Positions 11,038 through 22,313 of a stretch of DNA of 64,000 bases are shown here, in pieces; the first letter of the stretch is position 1, and every line of letters starts with the position of its first letter. The notes below the pieces were generated by a model. That model had not been told where the DNA came from and did no database searches. It saw only the letters and a program-made list of their open reading frames with translations. The stretch comes from Pictodentalium vernedei (Eukaryota; Mollusca; Scaphopoda; Dentaliida; Dentaliidae), in contig CM062297.1 in assembly GCA_031216915.1 (NCBI GenBank), positions 545,560,971 to 545,624,970 of the forward strand, read 5' to 3'. The position numbers and the translations under genes were made by a program.

Positions 11038-11284
11038 TTAACGCTTTACCTTACGAATCGGCCGCATCACCCCGCCTAATTTACAAATTGAGCAGCTGAA
11101 AAAAAAACTTCAAAACAAATTCTACAAAACCATATCATGTGTCCCTTCGTTGGAACGAGCTCGATGAGCTCGTCCCAATGAGGCGGTCACATGATATGGT
11201 TTAGTTGAAATGTTTTGAAAAATTTGAAAAAATAATATTTAAAATAATAAATTTTGATATCGTCTGCGTTGGGTAAAGGGTTAA
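11038..11284. mobile_element. Family B palindromic MITE, copy 1
   Basis: TTAA at 11038-11041 and 11281-11284, right terminus GTTGGGTAAAGGGTTAA as in family A. The palindromic stem differs from family A (ACCATATCATGTG...CACATGATATGGT) but the hub GGAACGAGCTCGATGAGCTC is the same. A second copy lies at 39.14 kb and a half copy at 51.3 kb. Confidence 0.8.
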
Positions 11285-12106
11285 CGAGTTTCTTGAAAGC
11301 AATGATGAACAAAGTACTTGCTTGCATGCCTAGTTTCGGAACGCACAATTTGCTATTCAAGAGCTGATGACTCAGTTTGTCTTGGTCTCGGGTCTCTTCA
11401 GACGCCTACCATATATAAATTACTTTCAAATTTACGGTATAATTAATATACATTTGAAATGGAGCCTTCTTGGACAGTGCTAACACTTTTAATCCTCTAC
11501 TTTTGAAAGGTATCGCCAATACCATTCTGGAAATGGACAAATCTCTCTTGTGTTTGTGAGGAGGCTCCAGTGATAATTTATTCCTCCAGCACCGGCCTCG
11601 ACATTTTCTTTTTCAATATTTCGTTCACCATCATATTCCACTCCATAACTCCCTACCGGCAAGAAACCTTTCAGCCCTTATTGAAATCTCCTGACCGCGA
11701 TCAATCTAAATTCGATACGTGTAACTGCCCCTTTTAACCGTAACGATACAGGTCAACCCAATTTGCTCAACCTTTTCCACGTAGCATTTAGATATTATAT
11801 ATAATTTTCCCTTTTGAAACAGTCTGACGTCATCGAAAAGAACGAGTTTATCGATCGGGACGGGAGTGGAAGGGGGGAAGGGGTCATAAGATCGGTTTCA
11901 GACAATGGTGGATCCGGGGGGGGGGGGGGAGGGCGTCCTCCCTTTGGGTCCTTGACGACAAACATTGCACCTATTTTTGTGCAAATGATTTCCATTTGCG
12001 GCGCCAGATTTATGTTAGGTGGGATGGGCAAGGTTCTCCATCGGAAACAAGTTTATATTTTATTTTAATCCTTCACCTGACTAGAGGAGAGAAAGCAATA
12101 CTTACT
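11285..12106. other. No gene; poly-G tract
   Basis: A G-run of about 13 at 11918-11930 makes Gly/Pro-rich artefact frames on both strands. Otherwise nothing recognised. Confidence 0.45.
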
Positions 12107-12358
12107 TTAACCCTATACCTAACATGAAAAGCAGACGACACTTGCAAACAAAATTCTTGAATATATAATGTTTTTCATTTTTGTCTCAAAAACATAGGTT
12201 ATGACCCCTCATTGGAACGAGCTCGACGAGCTCGTTCCAATGAGGGGTCATAACCTATGTTTTTGAGACAGAAAATGAAAAAAAATGATGAAAATTAATT
12301 AGCGATTTTTGTGAATAGCGTTGGTCAGTTTTGAACGTTACGTTCGGTAAAGGGTTAA
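12107..12358. mobile_element. Family A palindromic MITE, copy 2
   Basis: TTAA at 12107-12110 and 12355-12358. Terminus CCCTATACCTAACATG on the left and GTTCGGTAAAGGGTTAA on the right. The stem is near perfect around GAGCTCGACGAGCTC. Confidence 0.88.
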
Positions 12359-12471
12359 AAAAATCTTTAAAATGTTCATCTTTTGTTTCAAAATCCTAAC
12401 TTCTGACTCTGCAATGGGATAAATTCGACGAGCTTATTGCAAAAGCTATATTTTGGACATCGGAATACAAG

Positions 12472-12499
12472 AAAAAAAAAAAAAAAAAAAAAAAAAAAA
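12472..12499. repeat. Poly-A tract (28 bp)
   Basis: Uninterrupted A run. No retroelement body was recognised directly upstream, so a retroposon tail is possible but unproven. Confidence 0.8.
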
Positions 12500-13010
12500 T
12501 TAGAGGATATAAGCACCCCATCTTTAGAAAGGGTCTGAATTAGCCACTTGTTTTGGAACTGGATCCGAAAGACTGAGCCGACAAACTGTGTTTGGTTAAG
12601 GTTTAAGGTGTTTGGCTAAGAGTTAAAGGAACTTACAAAGTACAGTACACACAACGTAATTTGGAACAAATACACCAAAAATGTGGACACAGCCTACATT
12701 TTTCCTGCGTGGCTGACAATTTTCTTCATCGGAAGAGATTTACAGGAAAATTAGCTCTCCTTAAGTTTCTGAAGATGTCAGTAAATTTAACGCTAAGGGT
12801 ATGAGAGTTTCAGATAACAATAGAAATTTCGAAATGTCAGCGACGTTGTATCATCGATGTGCGCATCATTTCACAAACTTCAGTCATTTTACTGTAGATT
12901 AATATAAAAATACAGAAGATGGCTTTTAACAAATTTTTCCCACTCAGTTTGAAGGTTTGACTATTATTCTCTGTTTAACCCATTTAGAAAGAAAGAAAAT
13001 AGCACTTCCA

Positions 13011-13231
13011 TTTCATTATTGGGGTTTAACGACACTTTCGACAGCCAGGGTCACCTCGTGTCGAACAGTTTTACGGGTGAAGGAGTATCCGAAGAGAACC
13101 ACCTAGCGACGACGAGCAACTGCTGGGCTCCCCAACGTACTACTGCGCACAAGTAGCATTGGTTGAAGACAGGTGCATCATCGATGTGCAGTACGCCTTA
13201 GTACACAGCACCACCGTGCCCCCAGGTAACG
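13011..13231 (-). mobile_element. Modular SINE, 5'-truncated, tail T1
   Basis: Carries the body and T1 tail (GACACTTTCGACAGCCAGGG) but stops within the GGGGGCACGGTGGTGCTG part of the body, so the head is missing. Flanked by perfect 9-bp GCACTTCCA at 13002-13010 and 13232-13240: a real truncated retroposition event, not a later deletion. Confidence 0.85.
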
Positions 13232-13240
13232 GCACTTCCA

Positions 13241-13790
13241 CCCTCTTTTGATGTTCGGTAACTTTTTTCTGTTCATTTTATCAACAGTGTGCGCATCGCG
13301 ACATAATACCTTCGCTTTTCTTTTCATTAATATAAAAGGCTAGGAGTTAAGATTTGCTGGGTTTTTCCCTGGAAGAATAAAATGTAAAAGACAAGTTTCT
13401 GTAGAAAAACGTTCTCTAAAGAGCCAAAGTGGACAAAACTTAGTTGCTTCCAATTAGCTTGCCATAAAAATGCCAACTTTCCTTTTGTAATATTGAATAA
13501 AGGAAAACAACAGAAAACTCAGAGAGCTCAATATGCTTCCAAATTGGACCTTCCTCGCCAGTCTAATAATTTCAGGGGAGATAACTTTATCGATTTTCAT
13601 GACGAGATAAGTCAGGGATGGTCCAACAACTGTAAACTTGAGAACACAACAAAAATCTGCAACACACAGAGCATCAGTTAACATATACGTTTCCGTGTTG
13701 GCCCTTTCAAACCGGCATGCATATTTTTGCATGAAAAAAAAAAAATGGCAGTGAACGTGCAAACGAAACAATAAATAAAGAATCGGTAAT
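13241..13790 (+). repeat. Family G interspersed repeat, copy 2
   Basis: Contains TTTTGATGTTCGGTAAC, CATTAATATAAAAGGC, AGAGCCAAAGTGGAC and GGGAGATAACTTTATCG in order. Related segments: 15515-15990 (plus) and 26890-27480 (minus). The overlapping open frames on both strands (13493-13681, 13454-13771) have no recognisable product. Confidence 0.6.
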
Positions 13791-13822
13791 GACGATCAGT
13801 AGTAATTTAACCCTTTGAGACT

Positions 13823-14034
13823 TTAACCCCCTGCACACTGATGTCGAAATATCTAAAATTCAGGGTGCAAATATTTCCCATAATGCAACTAGAAATTTAA
13901 CCAATTCAATCTTGTTTGACAGAGCTCTATGAGCCCTGTCAAACAAGATTGAATTGGTTAAATTCCCAGTTGCATTATGGGAAAAATAGCTACTTCAAAT
14001 CTGGATATTTTGACATCAGCGTGCAGGGGGTTAA
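13823..14034. mobile_element. Family C palindromic MITE, copy 1 (212 bp)
   Basis: TTAACCCCCTGCACACTGATGTC at the left is matched by GACATCAGCGTGCAGGGGGTTAA at the right, a TIR of about 18 bp with TTAA at both ends. The inner palindrome is centred on GACAGAGCTCTATGAGCCCTGTC. Inserted 12 bp inside the end of family D copy 2. A relative of the core is at 51.39-51.62 kb. Confidence 0.85.
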
Positions 14035-14122
14035 TTATCCTGACGTTCAAACGTAACTGTGAATTCACTTTCTTTCAACGTTTTTCAAAATGCGACGTCA
14101 AACGTCGGAAAGTACAAACAAA

Positions 14123-14192
14123 TCGTCGGCTGAGTGCTAGAATGTTCTATGTCCCATAGGGGACATAGAACATCCTGGTACTCAGGCGACGA
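14123..14192. mobile_element. 70-bp palindromic mini-element, copy 2
   Basis: Begins TCGTCGGCTGAG, ends CTCAGGCGACGA. Copy 1 of family D reads straight through GTACAAATAACAAG at about 868-881, where this copy has the extra block, so it is a discrete insertion with about 4 flanking bases duplicated (AAAT on both sides). Confidence 0.8.
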
Positions 14193-14681
14193 AATAACAA
14201 GATATTTTTTCATATTAGTGATTAAATGGTTGAGGGCTAGATTATTTTGGGTGGTCTGAATTTGTTATTCAAAACTTGTTTTATTACAAATTATTGGAGA
14301 GTGCCCACAGGCACTTTCCAATATTTTGTAATAATACAAATTTGTATAAATAAAATATTATTTGTGTTTGACTGAATATGAAATATAAGCAAGCAACGTG
14401 TTGGCTTTTCGCTCTGGTATCCTCATTTTTTGAAAGCCCTGATAGTGGCTTCTAGCACTCAACCAGTTAAGAAGTCTTGATAACAGGATTATATTAGTAT
14501 TTTAAGCTGCGATAACATATGGCTCAAGGGTTGTCACTGAGCACTATTCGGGAAAAATAGGAATTGAGGTTAAAACTTTAAAAAATCGAAAAATAATAAC
14601 AAAATAAATGACCATAAAGTATTATTAACGCGCTGTTTGATTTAGTACGTCATAAGACGTACAAAAGTATAAAAGGGTTAA

Positions 14682-15990
14682 TCCAACAGCTGTGAAGAGC
14701 TATGAGGTTGACATATTACTAAACCTCCCCATAAATGCAGAATGGAAACGCCCATTTTGTCGTAGAGAGTATCATGGATGAAACCCATTTTAAAATAAGA
14801 AAACTGCATTTTCGCCATCTTTTTTGATGTTCTGTAGCTCCGTTCCAAGGGACGCGGAACGATTTTCAAAGTGAGGGGGCTGGATCGGGCGATAGATGGT
14901 CGTCGGTATGACGGGCCGACCATGGTTCGGCCCATGGTAGGAAAGTTTTTCAATTCCAGGGTCCCAAAACCCCCATTTCCGTGCATCTGAGCGGATAATT
15001 TGGGATTTTTCAGGAGATGTATTTGAAAGATTTAACACTGAGAGCCGTTAAAAAACGTCGGTAAAGCATACAGGTGAGGTCTATTTATCAGCTTTGGTCG
15101 TAACGACCAAAGCTGATAAATAGACCTCACCTGTATGCTTTACCAGACGTTAACAGCAATTGCACTGTCTGTGGATTGTCTTGTCGGGGGTGGGGGGGGG
15201 GGGGGGTGGATTTGGTACTTGTATGTCTGTAAGATTACGATGTATTTCAGTTAACCGATTTTGTAACAGACTGTATACACATTTTAGCGTTTGCTGCCAC
15301 TTACTGCAAAGAATGATCCGAAATCCATCGAAACTGAACCAGTACGAGAGAAACATAGCTGGCGAAAATATGGGGGAGGCTCTGGTTCCGCCCCTTTTTT
15401 CACCAGTCATTGGTTGTGTTAAAATATATGCATACAAAAAAACATGGCCAGGCAAAAAAGTGGTGGGGCTGAATTCCCCCCCCCCAGCTCCCCACCCCCT
15501 GGTTCCGCGGCCCCTGTGTTCTGTTCATTATGTCAACAGTGTGTGCAAGCAGCATGACTTATAAAACAGACACTGTTCTTTCCATTAATATAAAGTCCAG
15601 GATAGGAGATTTGCACCATTTTTTTTCATGGGGAGAAGAAACACAAAACAAAGAGCCAAAGTGGACCTTTACATTGCGTTGGTAGGTGTGATACTGATAG
15701 ATATTCTTAATGACGGATTATCTGTGAACTAGATGCTGCTATTACCTTGTCATAAAGAACCAGTTTCCTTTTCTTAGTTTAATAGAAGAAAAACAATAGA
15801 CAGTTCCGTGAGTATGAGGCGATACCGTACATGCCGCCAGTGCTGAAAAGGTTAACGGTACATTTGCTCTTTCGATTCTTATTTTTCCATTGAGTCAAGA
15901 AGTAATAGTGCGCATGCCCATTTTTCAGAAGTTCGTATACATCAAAAATCTGTGTGTTGTGAACTGAATGTGAATAAAATTTTCCGCACG
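14682..15990 (+). repeat. Family G repeat region with nested inserts
   Basis: 14755-14840 matches the reverse complement of 27410-27490 (ACCCATTT, AAGAAAAC, CATCTTTTTTGATG), and 15515-15700 matches 13250-13440 (TTCTGTTCATT, CCATTAATATAAA, AGAGCCAAAGTGGAC). Between them lie the 106-bp palindrome, a poly-G tract (15185-15206) and a C-rich stretch at 15473-15510 ending CCGCGGCCCCTG that looks like a hAT-type end. No coding signal; long frames here are poly-G/C artefacts. Confidence 0.5.
15048..15153. mobile_element. TTAA-flanked palindrome, 106 bp
   Basis: TTAA at 15048-15051 and 15150-15153. Arms from GGTAAAGCATACAGGTGAGG to its complement pair without visible gaps to a centre at GGTCGTAACGACC. 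A minimal TTAA foldback element. Confidence 0.75.
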
Positions 15991-16859
15991 AGCGCAATTC
16001 TCTTATATATCCTAAGAGTATAACAGTTTAAATTGCAAAATAATTTATTTAAATGTCTTTGTCAAAAAAACATTTTAGATTAATGAACAGACTGATCAAT
16101 GTGTGCAATTTGCAATAAAATCGGCAAATACACACTCACGGTAATCATCAGTTGCATAATTTAGGACTATGTGCCACGAACGAACGAATATAGCTCCAGT
16201 GATCTTCGCAATAACTCCATCTGCTTGATTGAAAAAGTCTTTAAATATGCTTTGATGAAGCATTAATTGAATTTTGTTTTTGACAAATGCATAATTTTCT
16301 TTAAGTTTCGTACACAATCCACGTATTATAGTCATAATGTTATAAATGTGACAGAACCAAGTAACAAATTTCAATGCACTTGCCACATAAAACATGACCG
16401 TTAATGTGTGGGAAAATGACTGAGGACTTTCTGTCAGTACATCACGTGGTATTTTACAGTGACATTTGTAACTGTTCAACCCTATCAGCACGTTATTCGT
16501 GCATTTTTATGTAAAAGAAATGGTAGAATTTGGTGACAAGATAACACCACACACAAAAGTCGCCAAGAAGACTTAGCTTAATTCAACCCTACAACCCTAT
16601 GGTTTTGTAAGATCAATTAATTTTTTAAACCACCCATGAATAGCGTCAAAGAGATTCGCCCACTTTGCAGTGGATTATAAAAAATAAAACCATAATTACC
16701 TTTATATTGCGTGAAACCACCTTAGATGCTCTAAAACGGTTTACAATGATTAAAAATATCTCCTATGTGAAAGCAGGGGTAAATAGACTGGGTTTCAGCT
16801 TTATTTTAAAAAAGGGATAGGCTTTTTGTGGTCGAATTTATTAGGGTAATACATCAGGG
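15991..16859. other. No gene recognised
   Basis: Contains a 131-codon minus-strand frame (16096-16491) with no recognisable motif; it may be chance in AT-rich DNA. Confidence 0.4.
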
Positions 16860-17410
16860 CCGAGGAGCAGCAACTTAGAACGCTGACTCACTGGCTAACG
16901 CAGACCTAATGCAGACCATGTGAAGGTACATCCAATTTTAATTGGTGTAAGGAAAGGAGATTATGTACAAGTATGTAACGAGAGACTGGTTCGTCCAGAT
17001 ATGCCGGTGCAAGATCTAGAATGCATTTAAATACCAGGACGGGGATTTTGAAATGAACACTCTCTTGAACTGGACGGCAGTGAAAGTTTTACAAAATATG
17101 AGTCACATGATCAATACGTTCACGCCACTGATAATACGAGCACAAAATTCTAAATTCTTTGCTACTCCTGCAGCAAGGGGAGTGACGGACTGGGGAAAGA
17201 GGAGTGCAGTAATCCACTTGGGAGGTTATGAATGAATGAACCAATATGTCTAAGGCCACACGACGTCTAAGGAAGGAGTGGAGTTTGCTAAGTGTTCTGA
17301 TTTGCCAGCAGTAAGAGTTAGAATTTTTTTTATATGAGGTTCGAGAGTGAGATTTGCATCAGAGAGTACTCCAGTGTTCCAAGCACTGTTAGGGGCCAAT
17401 GCCGTAGAAT
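16860..17410 (-). pseudogene. LINE reverse transcriptase C-terminal relic
   Basis: Minus-strand frames read, in order, NLTLEPHIKKI, WQIRTLSKLHSFLRRR, ILVHSFITSQVDYCTPLF, CARIISGV and ILDLAPAYLDEPVSRYIL. These are the consecutive C-terminal blocks of CR1/L2-like LINE reverse transcriptases. At least two frameshifts and internal stops separate them. No catalytic part remains. It lies just upstream of a SINE and is plainly dead. Confidence 0.8.
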
Positions 17411-17496
17411 CACAACCACGTTTATATTCTTGTGGATGATACCACCCAAGGGAACAGAAATGAATGGGTTAATGTGTAATTATACACAGTACTAAT

Positions 17497-17849
17497 ATAT
17501 TTTTATTGGTGTTTAAGGTCACATACTTATGCACAATGGCTAATCGTGACCGTGACAGTTTTACGAGTCGAGGAAGTCGGAGTACCCGGAGAGAACCACC
17601 GAGTATCGACGAGCAACTGTCAGCTCCTCAACATTCTAACTCTGTTCAAGCTCCGCTCAAGCAGGGTTACAGCGGTTGAAGACATGTGCACCATCGACGT
17701 GCAGTACGCTTTAGTACACGGCGTCATCGTGCCCCCATGTAGGCAACCCGGGATAAAGTGCCTTTCCCAAGAACACAACGCGGGTCGTCCCGGACTGGGA
17801 TCGAACTCGGGACATCTAGCAGAGAAGTCCAACAGTCTACCATTGACAG
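17497..17849 (-). mobile_element. Modular SINE, tRNA head + tail T2
   Basis: Minus-strand order: tRNA-like head with B box GAGTTCGATCCC, body GTTGTGTTCTTGGGAAAG, common 3' block, then tail T2 (GTCACGATTAGCCATTGTGC). The target duplication AGTACTAAT is at 17488-17496 and 17850-17858. The 5' end of the head is slightly truncated. Confidence 0.85.
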
Positions 17850-17998
17850 AGTACTAATGGAAGCGCAGTACGTGTAGCCTTTATTGTGGAAGGAAAATTA
17901 TTTAAATCTACTAGTTCATTCCTACTTTCTCAAGTTGCTGCGCCTATGTCGAAAAGAGCAATTCTTAAGGCAGATTAATTATTTCTGTTTTATATGGA

Positions 17999-18067
17999 GA
18001 AAGGACTAATTAATATTTTTAACATGCAGCCATATGGCTGCAGGTTAAAAATATTAATTAGTCCTTT
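17999..18067. repeat. 69-bp palindrome
   Basis: Arms AAAGGACTAATTAATATTTT and complement, centre GCAGCCATATGGCTGC. Confidence 0.8.
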
Positions 18068-18890
18068 CGTCGTGGTTATCGAACAGTCTTCCCTTAGAAT
18101 GATTCTAAACCAAATATTAGTTCCAAGGTACTACACCTAAGTTGAACAAAAAGATGCTTGTTGAAAAGAGTACAGATTTGTACTGTAAATCTTAACGGTA
18201 GTATTAGTAGTGGCAGCTGACTGTCAGTCTTTTGACTGTCTTTTGTGGTAATTGTTCACAGTGTTATAACATTTGTGGATGTGATGTACTGTGTCCCATT
18301 TAAAGAAAAAAAAATAAATAAAAATTGATGAGCTAAGCAGAATACCAGGAATATCTATTTGTTTGTCAATGTTTGACTTAAACTATCCATAAATAACATT
18401 ATAGAACGACATGACTTTATACACCGTCTATTGTTTACTGTGGAAGAGGAATTACAATGTTTCCAAGAGCAACAGCCGGGGCAAATCGTTTTGGACAGTT
18501 TAATGGATGTGGATACAAATTAAAGCAATTACTAACTGTCTCTAAATTCGTATTGCTCTGCTCGACAGTTTGCGTGCGAAACGCCTATCACATGGTCCCA
18601 TGTAAGATAACGAAACCCTTGTATGGTGGCCTGTCCGATCTACGGGTGGGTACCGTCAAAACAAACCTAGCTGTCAGATGCCGTAAATGGTTCAGAATTA
18701 GTTAGCTTTAGTTACGCCATGCTATACTGCACCCTCCTCCACTACAATGCAAATGGTGGAGGTTTTTTCAACTCCCAAGACTGTCAAGGCTCTACCAACT
18801 CTATTCTGTTCTTGTATACAATATTACGTTAGACATGTTACTTTAGTTTATTATGTGCTAGAATATGCGCTCGCAAATTAAATTTGTGGG
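18068..18890. other. No gene recognised
   Basis: An 82-codon frame at 18457-18705 has no family resemblance. Confidence 0.4.
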
Positions 18891-18898
18891 GTCGGATA

Positions 18899-19080
18899 AG
18901 TGTGTGTGTGGGGGGGGGGGGGGTGAGGGGTGGGTTTGTGGGTGTGTGCATGAATGTGTGCGTGTATGTGTGAGACGTAGGTGTGTGAGGGCGAGGGTGT
19001 ATGTGGTTGATGGATAAGTGAGTTCGGGTATGTGTGTATGTGTCGGATGTGATGAGCGTGAGGAATGATTCATCACAATA
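18899..19080. repeat. GT/G-rich low-complexity tract
   Basis: TG-rich stretch with a run of about 14 G at 18909-18922. It creates Thr/His/Pro-rich artefact frames on the minus strand. Confidence 0.8.
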
Positions 19081-19824
19081 AGCGATTATAGTAATTCCAT
19101 GGTGAAACACGCCACTGACATGCATATATATATATATCCATTTTCTATTTTCTTGTATAAAGATAGTAACTTTAGAACCAAAACAGTGGTGAAAAGTTGT
19201 AAACGATAAACGATCAGTACATAAGTCCCTTAACATTCGTAGCTAAACTACACCATACAAGACTAAATAATATTAAATTTCATCATCATTTCAATATTAC
19301 GTAAAGCACAAATATTACACTAACATTACGTTCATTATAAGGAAATCCTAACAGATAACGTTTAAAAAAACATCCGTCTACAGTGCTACTGTAGAGAAAT
19401 GCAAATTAATCAATATTATTTATTTGAAAGTGATGGGGGTTTTTTCGTTCGCAAGAAAATAAATGTTTTTGTTAGCCGCATTTATCAACGCAAATATCCT
19501 TCTGAATCGGATCATTTCTTTCAGCGCTCTGAAACCAACAAATACATTTTTCAGAAAATCACAAGGAAACACGTGTCTCCAAAGATTCATAAATAACAGG
19601 TGTTTTCTGTATATCTAATGAAGTTTCATGTACGTGTTCTTATGGGCTAGCAAGAGCAAATAGTGCAGCATCGTCCAAAAAATATTCATAGAGCAACACA
19701 TAAACTTCCAGAATTTCACATGAGGATATTCGTGTATGTGATCTATGCTCCTCCACACAGACAGCGCCCTGTCGTCCTTCCTCCTCACAGCAATCTATAG
19801 AATCGCATCTGCTGATAGCCAAAT
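19081..19824. other. No feature seen
   Basis: AT-rich sequence with short frames only. Confidence 0.4.
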
Positions 19825-19832
19825 GTAAGAAT

Positions 19833-20331
19833 CAGGGGCGGCAGAGCGGGGTGGGGTGGGGGTGTGGGTGGGGACAGGGGCACGTGCCTCCCCCCACACT
19901 TTTTCACCAATTATGGGTTCCCTAACAGGACATATTCTGACATAACGTACACAACCCCTATGGCCATATTGACTGTGGGAGATAGTAATATAGTTCTATC
20001 AAAATTAGCAACATAATACTATCGGTGTCACTGTCCATTTTATATATTGAGATATTGCACATCGCAAGTTCGCAACTAGCCGTAATAAGCACAGACTAGT
20101 AACAGTAAAACTAGTCCAAATTTGGACCCAAAGTCCGTAATGTAATTTTTTGGTTTGGTACATGTACGTCCTTTGGACGTACCAAACCAAAAAATTACAT
20201 TACGGACTTTGGGTCCAAGTTTGGACTATGGTAAAACGTGCGCATGTGTACACCCCTGCAGTTACCCAGAAAAAAAAAATTGTGCCCCCCCCCCCCCCCC
20301 CCCCAATTTTTTGGAGCTTCCGCCGCCCGTG
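19833..20331. mobile_element. hAT-type MITE (499 bp) with nested palindrome
   Basis: Starts CAGGGGCGGCAG and ends CTTCCGCCGCCCGTG, inverted ends of hAT style. Flanking 8-mers GTAAGAAT (19825-19832) and GTCAGCAT (20332-20339) match at 6 of 8, the hAT duplication length. A poly-C run of about 18 lies just inside the 3' end (20285-20304). Contains the 20113-20226 palindrome. Confidence 0.7.
20113..20226. repeat. 114-bp palindrome
   Basis: Left arm AGTCCAAATTTGGACCCAAA... and right arm ...TTTGGGTCCAAGTTTGGACT pair nearly completely, with a small asymmetry near the GTACATGTACGTCC centre. It lies inside the hAT MITE. Confidence 0.8.
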
Positions 20332-20339
20332 GTCAGCAT

Positions 20340-20555
20340 ATTGAATCGCAGAGGCTATTTTCGTTTATTTCTCTTGAATCGATCTTGAATTCGACAAATT
20401 TAATTTTTGAGACTCCAACCCACTAGTGTAAGTGAGCCGCCACCAGATCGTGATCTCATCGAGAAAGATACCACGTTTTCGACCACTATACTGTATTCCA
20501 CGCCACGATATAATTTCCACTTGATCTTCTACATGATTGTAGTATGTTGACGTTG
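20340..20555. other. No feature seen
   Basis: Unique-looking AT-rich sequence. Confidence 0.4.
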
Positions 20556-20662
20556 GGTGGTTCTTTGGTTATAGCGTTGGTCTTCAGATCGAAAAATCAT
20601 AGGTTCTACTCTGACTCACGTCACCTGCGTTGTGTCCTCGGGAAAGACATTTAATCCAAACT
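20556..20662 (+). mobile_element. Degenerate tRNA-derived SINE head and core
   Basis: TATAGCGTTGGTCTTCAGAT, then ATAGGTTCTACTCTG (B-box-like), then GCGTTGTGTCCTCGGGAAAG, the same core motif as in the modular SINE. Old and diverged. Confidence 0.55.
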
Positions 20663-21446
20663 AAGGTTTAACACTGCGAACGGGAATTTCACAGTTCTGC
20701 GGCTCCAGGTTCTGAAAGTCAATAACGATACCCTGGAAATTCACAGACCACGGAATTCCTGATTGCGTATTATAATTTAAAATCAGTAGAGGGAATGGAG
20801 CTCTGTGTGGTCATGACCATGTCAGCACTTTCGAAAGGCTAATGTTCAATACCGCTGGTAAAAACGACCGATGTTTCTTTTCCTAAGGGCATGATAATCT
20901 AATTAGTTTTGATTGTCAATGAGACTCATACGTTGTATGCCCACTCACAGGAGTGCCGCAACAGATGAGATTAGTTTGTTTAATCTGTTTACTCATATAA
21001 TATGTGTCGCATGGTTAACCCACTGCTTATTTTAGTTGTTTGTGTGTTTTATGTATGCCATACCTTTTTTATTCTTGGTCGTGCAATAAACTTTATCTTA
21101 TCTTATCTTATCTTATAATTTATGAGATTATCATTTTTTTTCTGAGACAAGCATCGCCGTTGGAGCTATGCTTTAAGGTAGTAAGCGGGAATTTCCCGGT
21201 TACCGGTTCTGAAAATGAGTTCTAATGCCCGTGAAAATTCATAGACTAGAATCGGGAATCAAATGTTGCGGAACGCAACCTTTGATTCCCGGTTCTGTAC
21301 TATGAATCGTTCGGGTATCGGGACTGATATTCAGAAACGACAACCGGGAAATTCCCGGTATCGTGACTGATTTTTAAAAGTGAGAACCAGAAAATCCCCG
21401 TTCCCGGAATTAAACCCTAATCCAAAAAGCCCAAATGAGAGCACAG
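20663..21446. repeat. Short GGGAATTCCCGG-type repeats; (CTTAT)n
   Basis: Motifs of the form CGGGAATTTCCCGGTT recur at about 20680, 21186, 21240, 21283, 21340 and 21400. 21238-21307 is a palindrome centred on GTTGCGGAACGCAAC. A (CTTAT)n run lies at about 21092-21116. No gene. Confidence 0.6.
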
Positions 21447-21505
21447 CGGCACAGTGTGCTAAGGCGTTCTGCACCCGATGGTACTCACACCTTTAACCGA
21501 TGTTA
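21447..21505 (+). mobile_element. Modular SINE body fragment
   Basis: GTGTGCTAAGGCGTTCTGCA, then CCGATGG and TTAACCGATGTTAACC match the middle of the SINE body at 36870-36920. Confidence 0.6.
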
Positions 21506-22195
21506 ACCGCGTCAGTTGAGGAGTCCGAAATTCTGGACTACATGTGGACACATTCGGCTCGCATTTTTACGACCAAGGGACACAGTCAGTCTTATGGACT
21601 TATTCGATCAAAACAAGCGAGAAAAAACTTTCAACAGAAAAAAACAGATGCTAGCAGGGGGCCTGTCAACAGTCATAGAAAAAAGCCAAAAGTTCATCGG
21701 ATATAAAACAATGTAGCCACACATAAATAGGTTAAGGACATTACAGAATCTTTGGAAATCAAACACCAACCATCCCACTTTGCAACAAGCAGATTACAAA
21801 AACCAAGACATTATGCGGACCATCGTGAAATATCTCCAGTGATAGTTATTTCCTTTAACAAGAATGACACATAAAAACGTGTCATTATCTCAAGTTTGAC
21901 TAATTGCAGCTTTCAAAATATTATCAATTTGACTATTTTTGTTTTGTAAAGGCACAGCCTAGATGTCCTTTGATAAACACCATCAAGGAATTAACTCTTC
22001 AAAAATGATATCTCCCATAACTTTTTGTTCCCGTTTTTATTTTCAGACATAAAATCTTTTACATGGAGTAATATATAACATTATATTCAAGTATAACCGT
22101 ATATGTTCTTCAGTATGTCATTTTTGAGAAAGCAGTGTTTTTATATACCATGATGCAATGCATGTCTGATTTTTTATCATAGGTACATAACAAGA
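21506..22195. other. No feature seen
   Basis: Two overlapping frames (21500-21716) have no family resemblance. Confidence 0.4.
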
Positions 22196-22282
<87 letters not shown>

Positions 22283-22313
22283 GGGGGGGGAGAGAGAGAG
22301 AGAGAGAGAGGGG
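22196..22313. repeat. (GA)n microsatellite with embedded poly-G
   Basis: GA dinucleotide array with a run of about 18 G at 22272-22290. Produces Ser/Leu-repeat artefact frames on the minus strand. Confidence 0.95.

Larger units (their letters stand above)
13807..14681 (+). mobile_element. Family D TTAA element, copy 2 (holds two insertions)
   Basis: TTAACCCTTTGAGAC at the left and GTATAAAAGGGTTAA at the right, TTAA at both ends. About 590 bp remain once the two nested inserts (13823-14034 and 14123-14192) are removed. It supplies the empty site for the solo LTR in copy 1, and copy 1 supplies the empty site for the 70-bp palindrome here. Confidence 0.8.

Noticed and set aside
15150..15564. 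Overlapping frames of 101 and 134 codons
   Set aside because: Both cross the poly-G tract and have no homology-like content; the sequence belongs to repeated family G.
16096..16491. 131-codon minus-strand open frame
   Set aside because: No recognisable motif, high Ile/Phe/Cys as expected from AT-rich DNA, and no supporting neighbour or splice signals.
18838..19236. His/Thr/Pro-rich minus-strand frames
   Set aside because: Produced by the GT/G-rich low-complexity tract.
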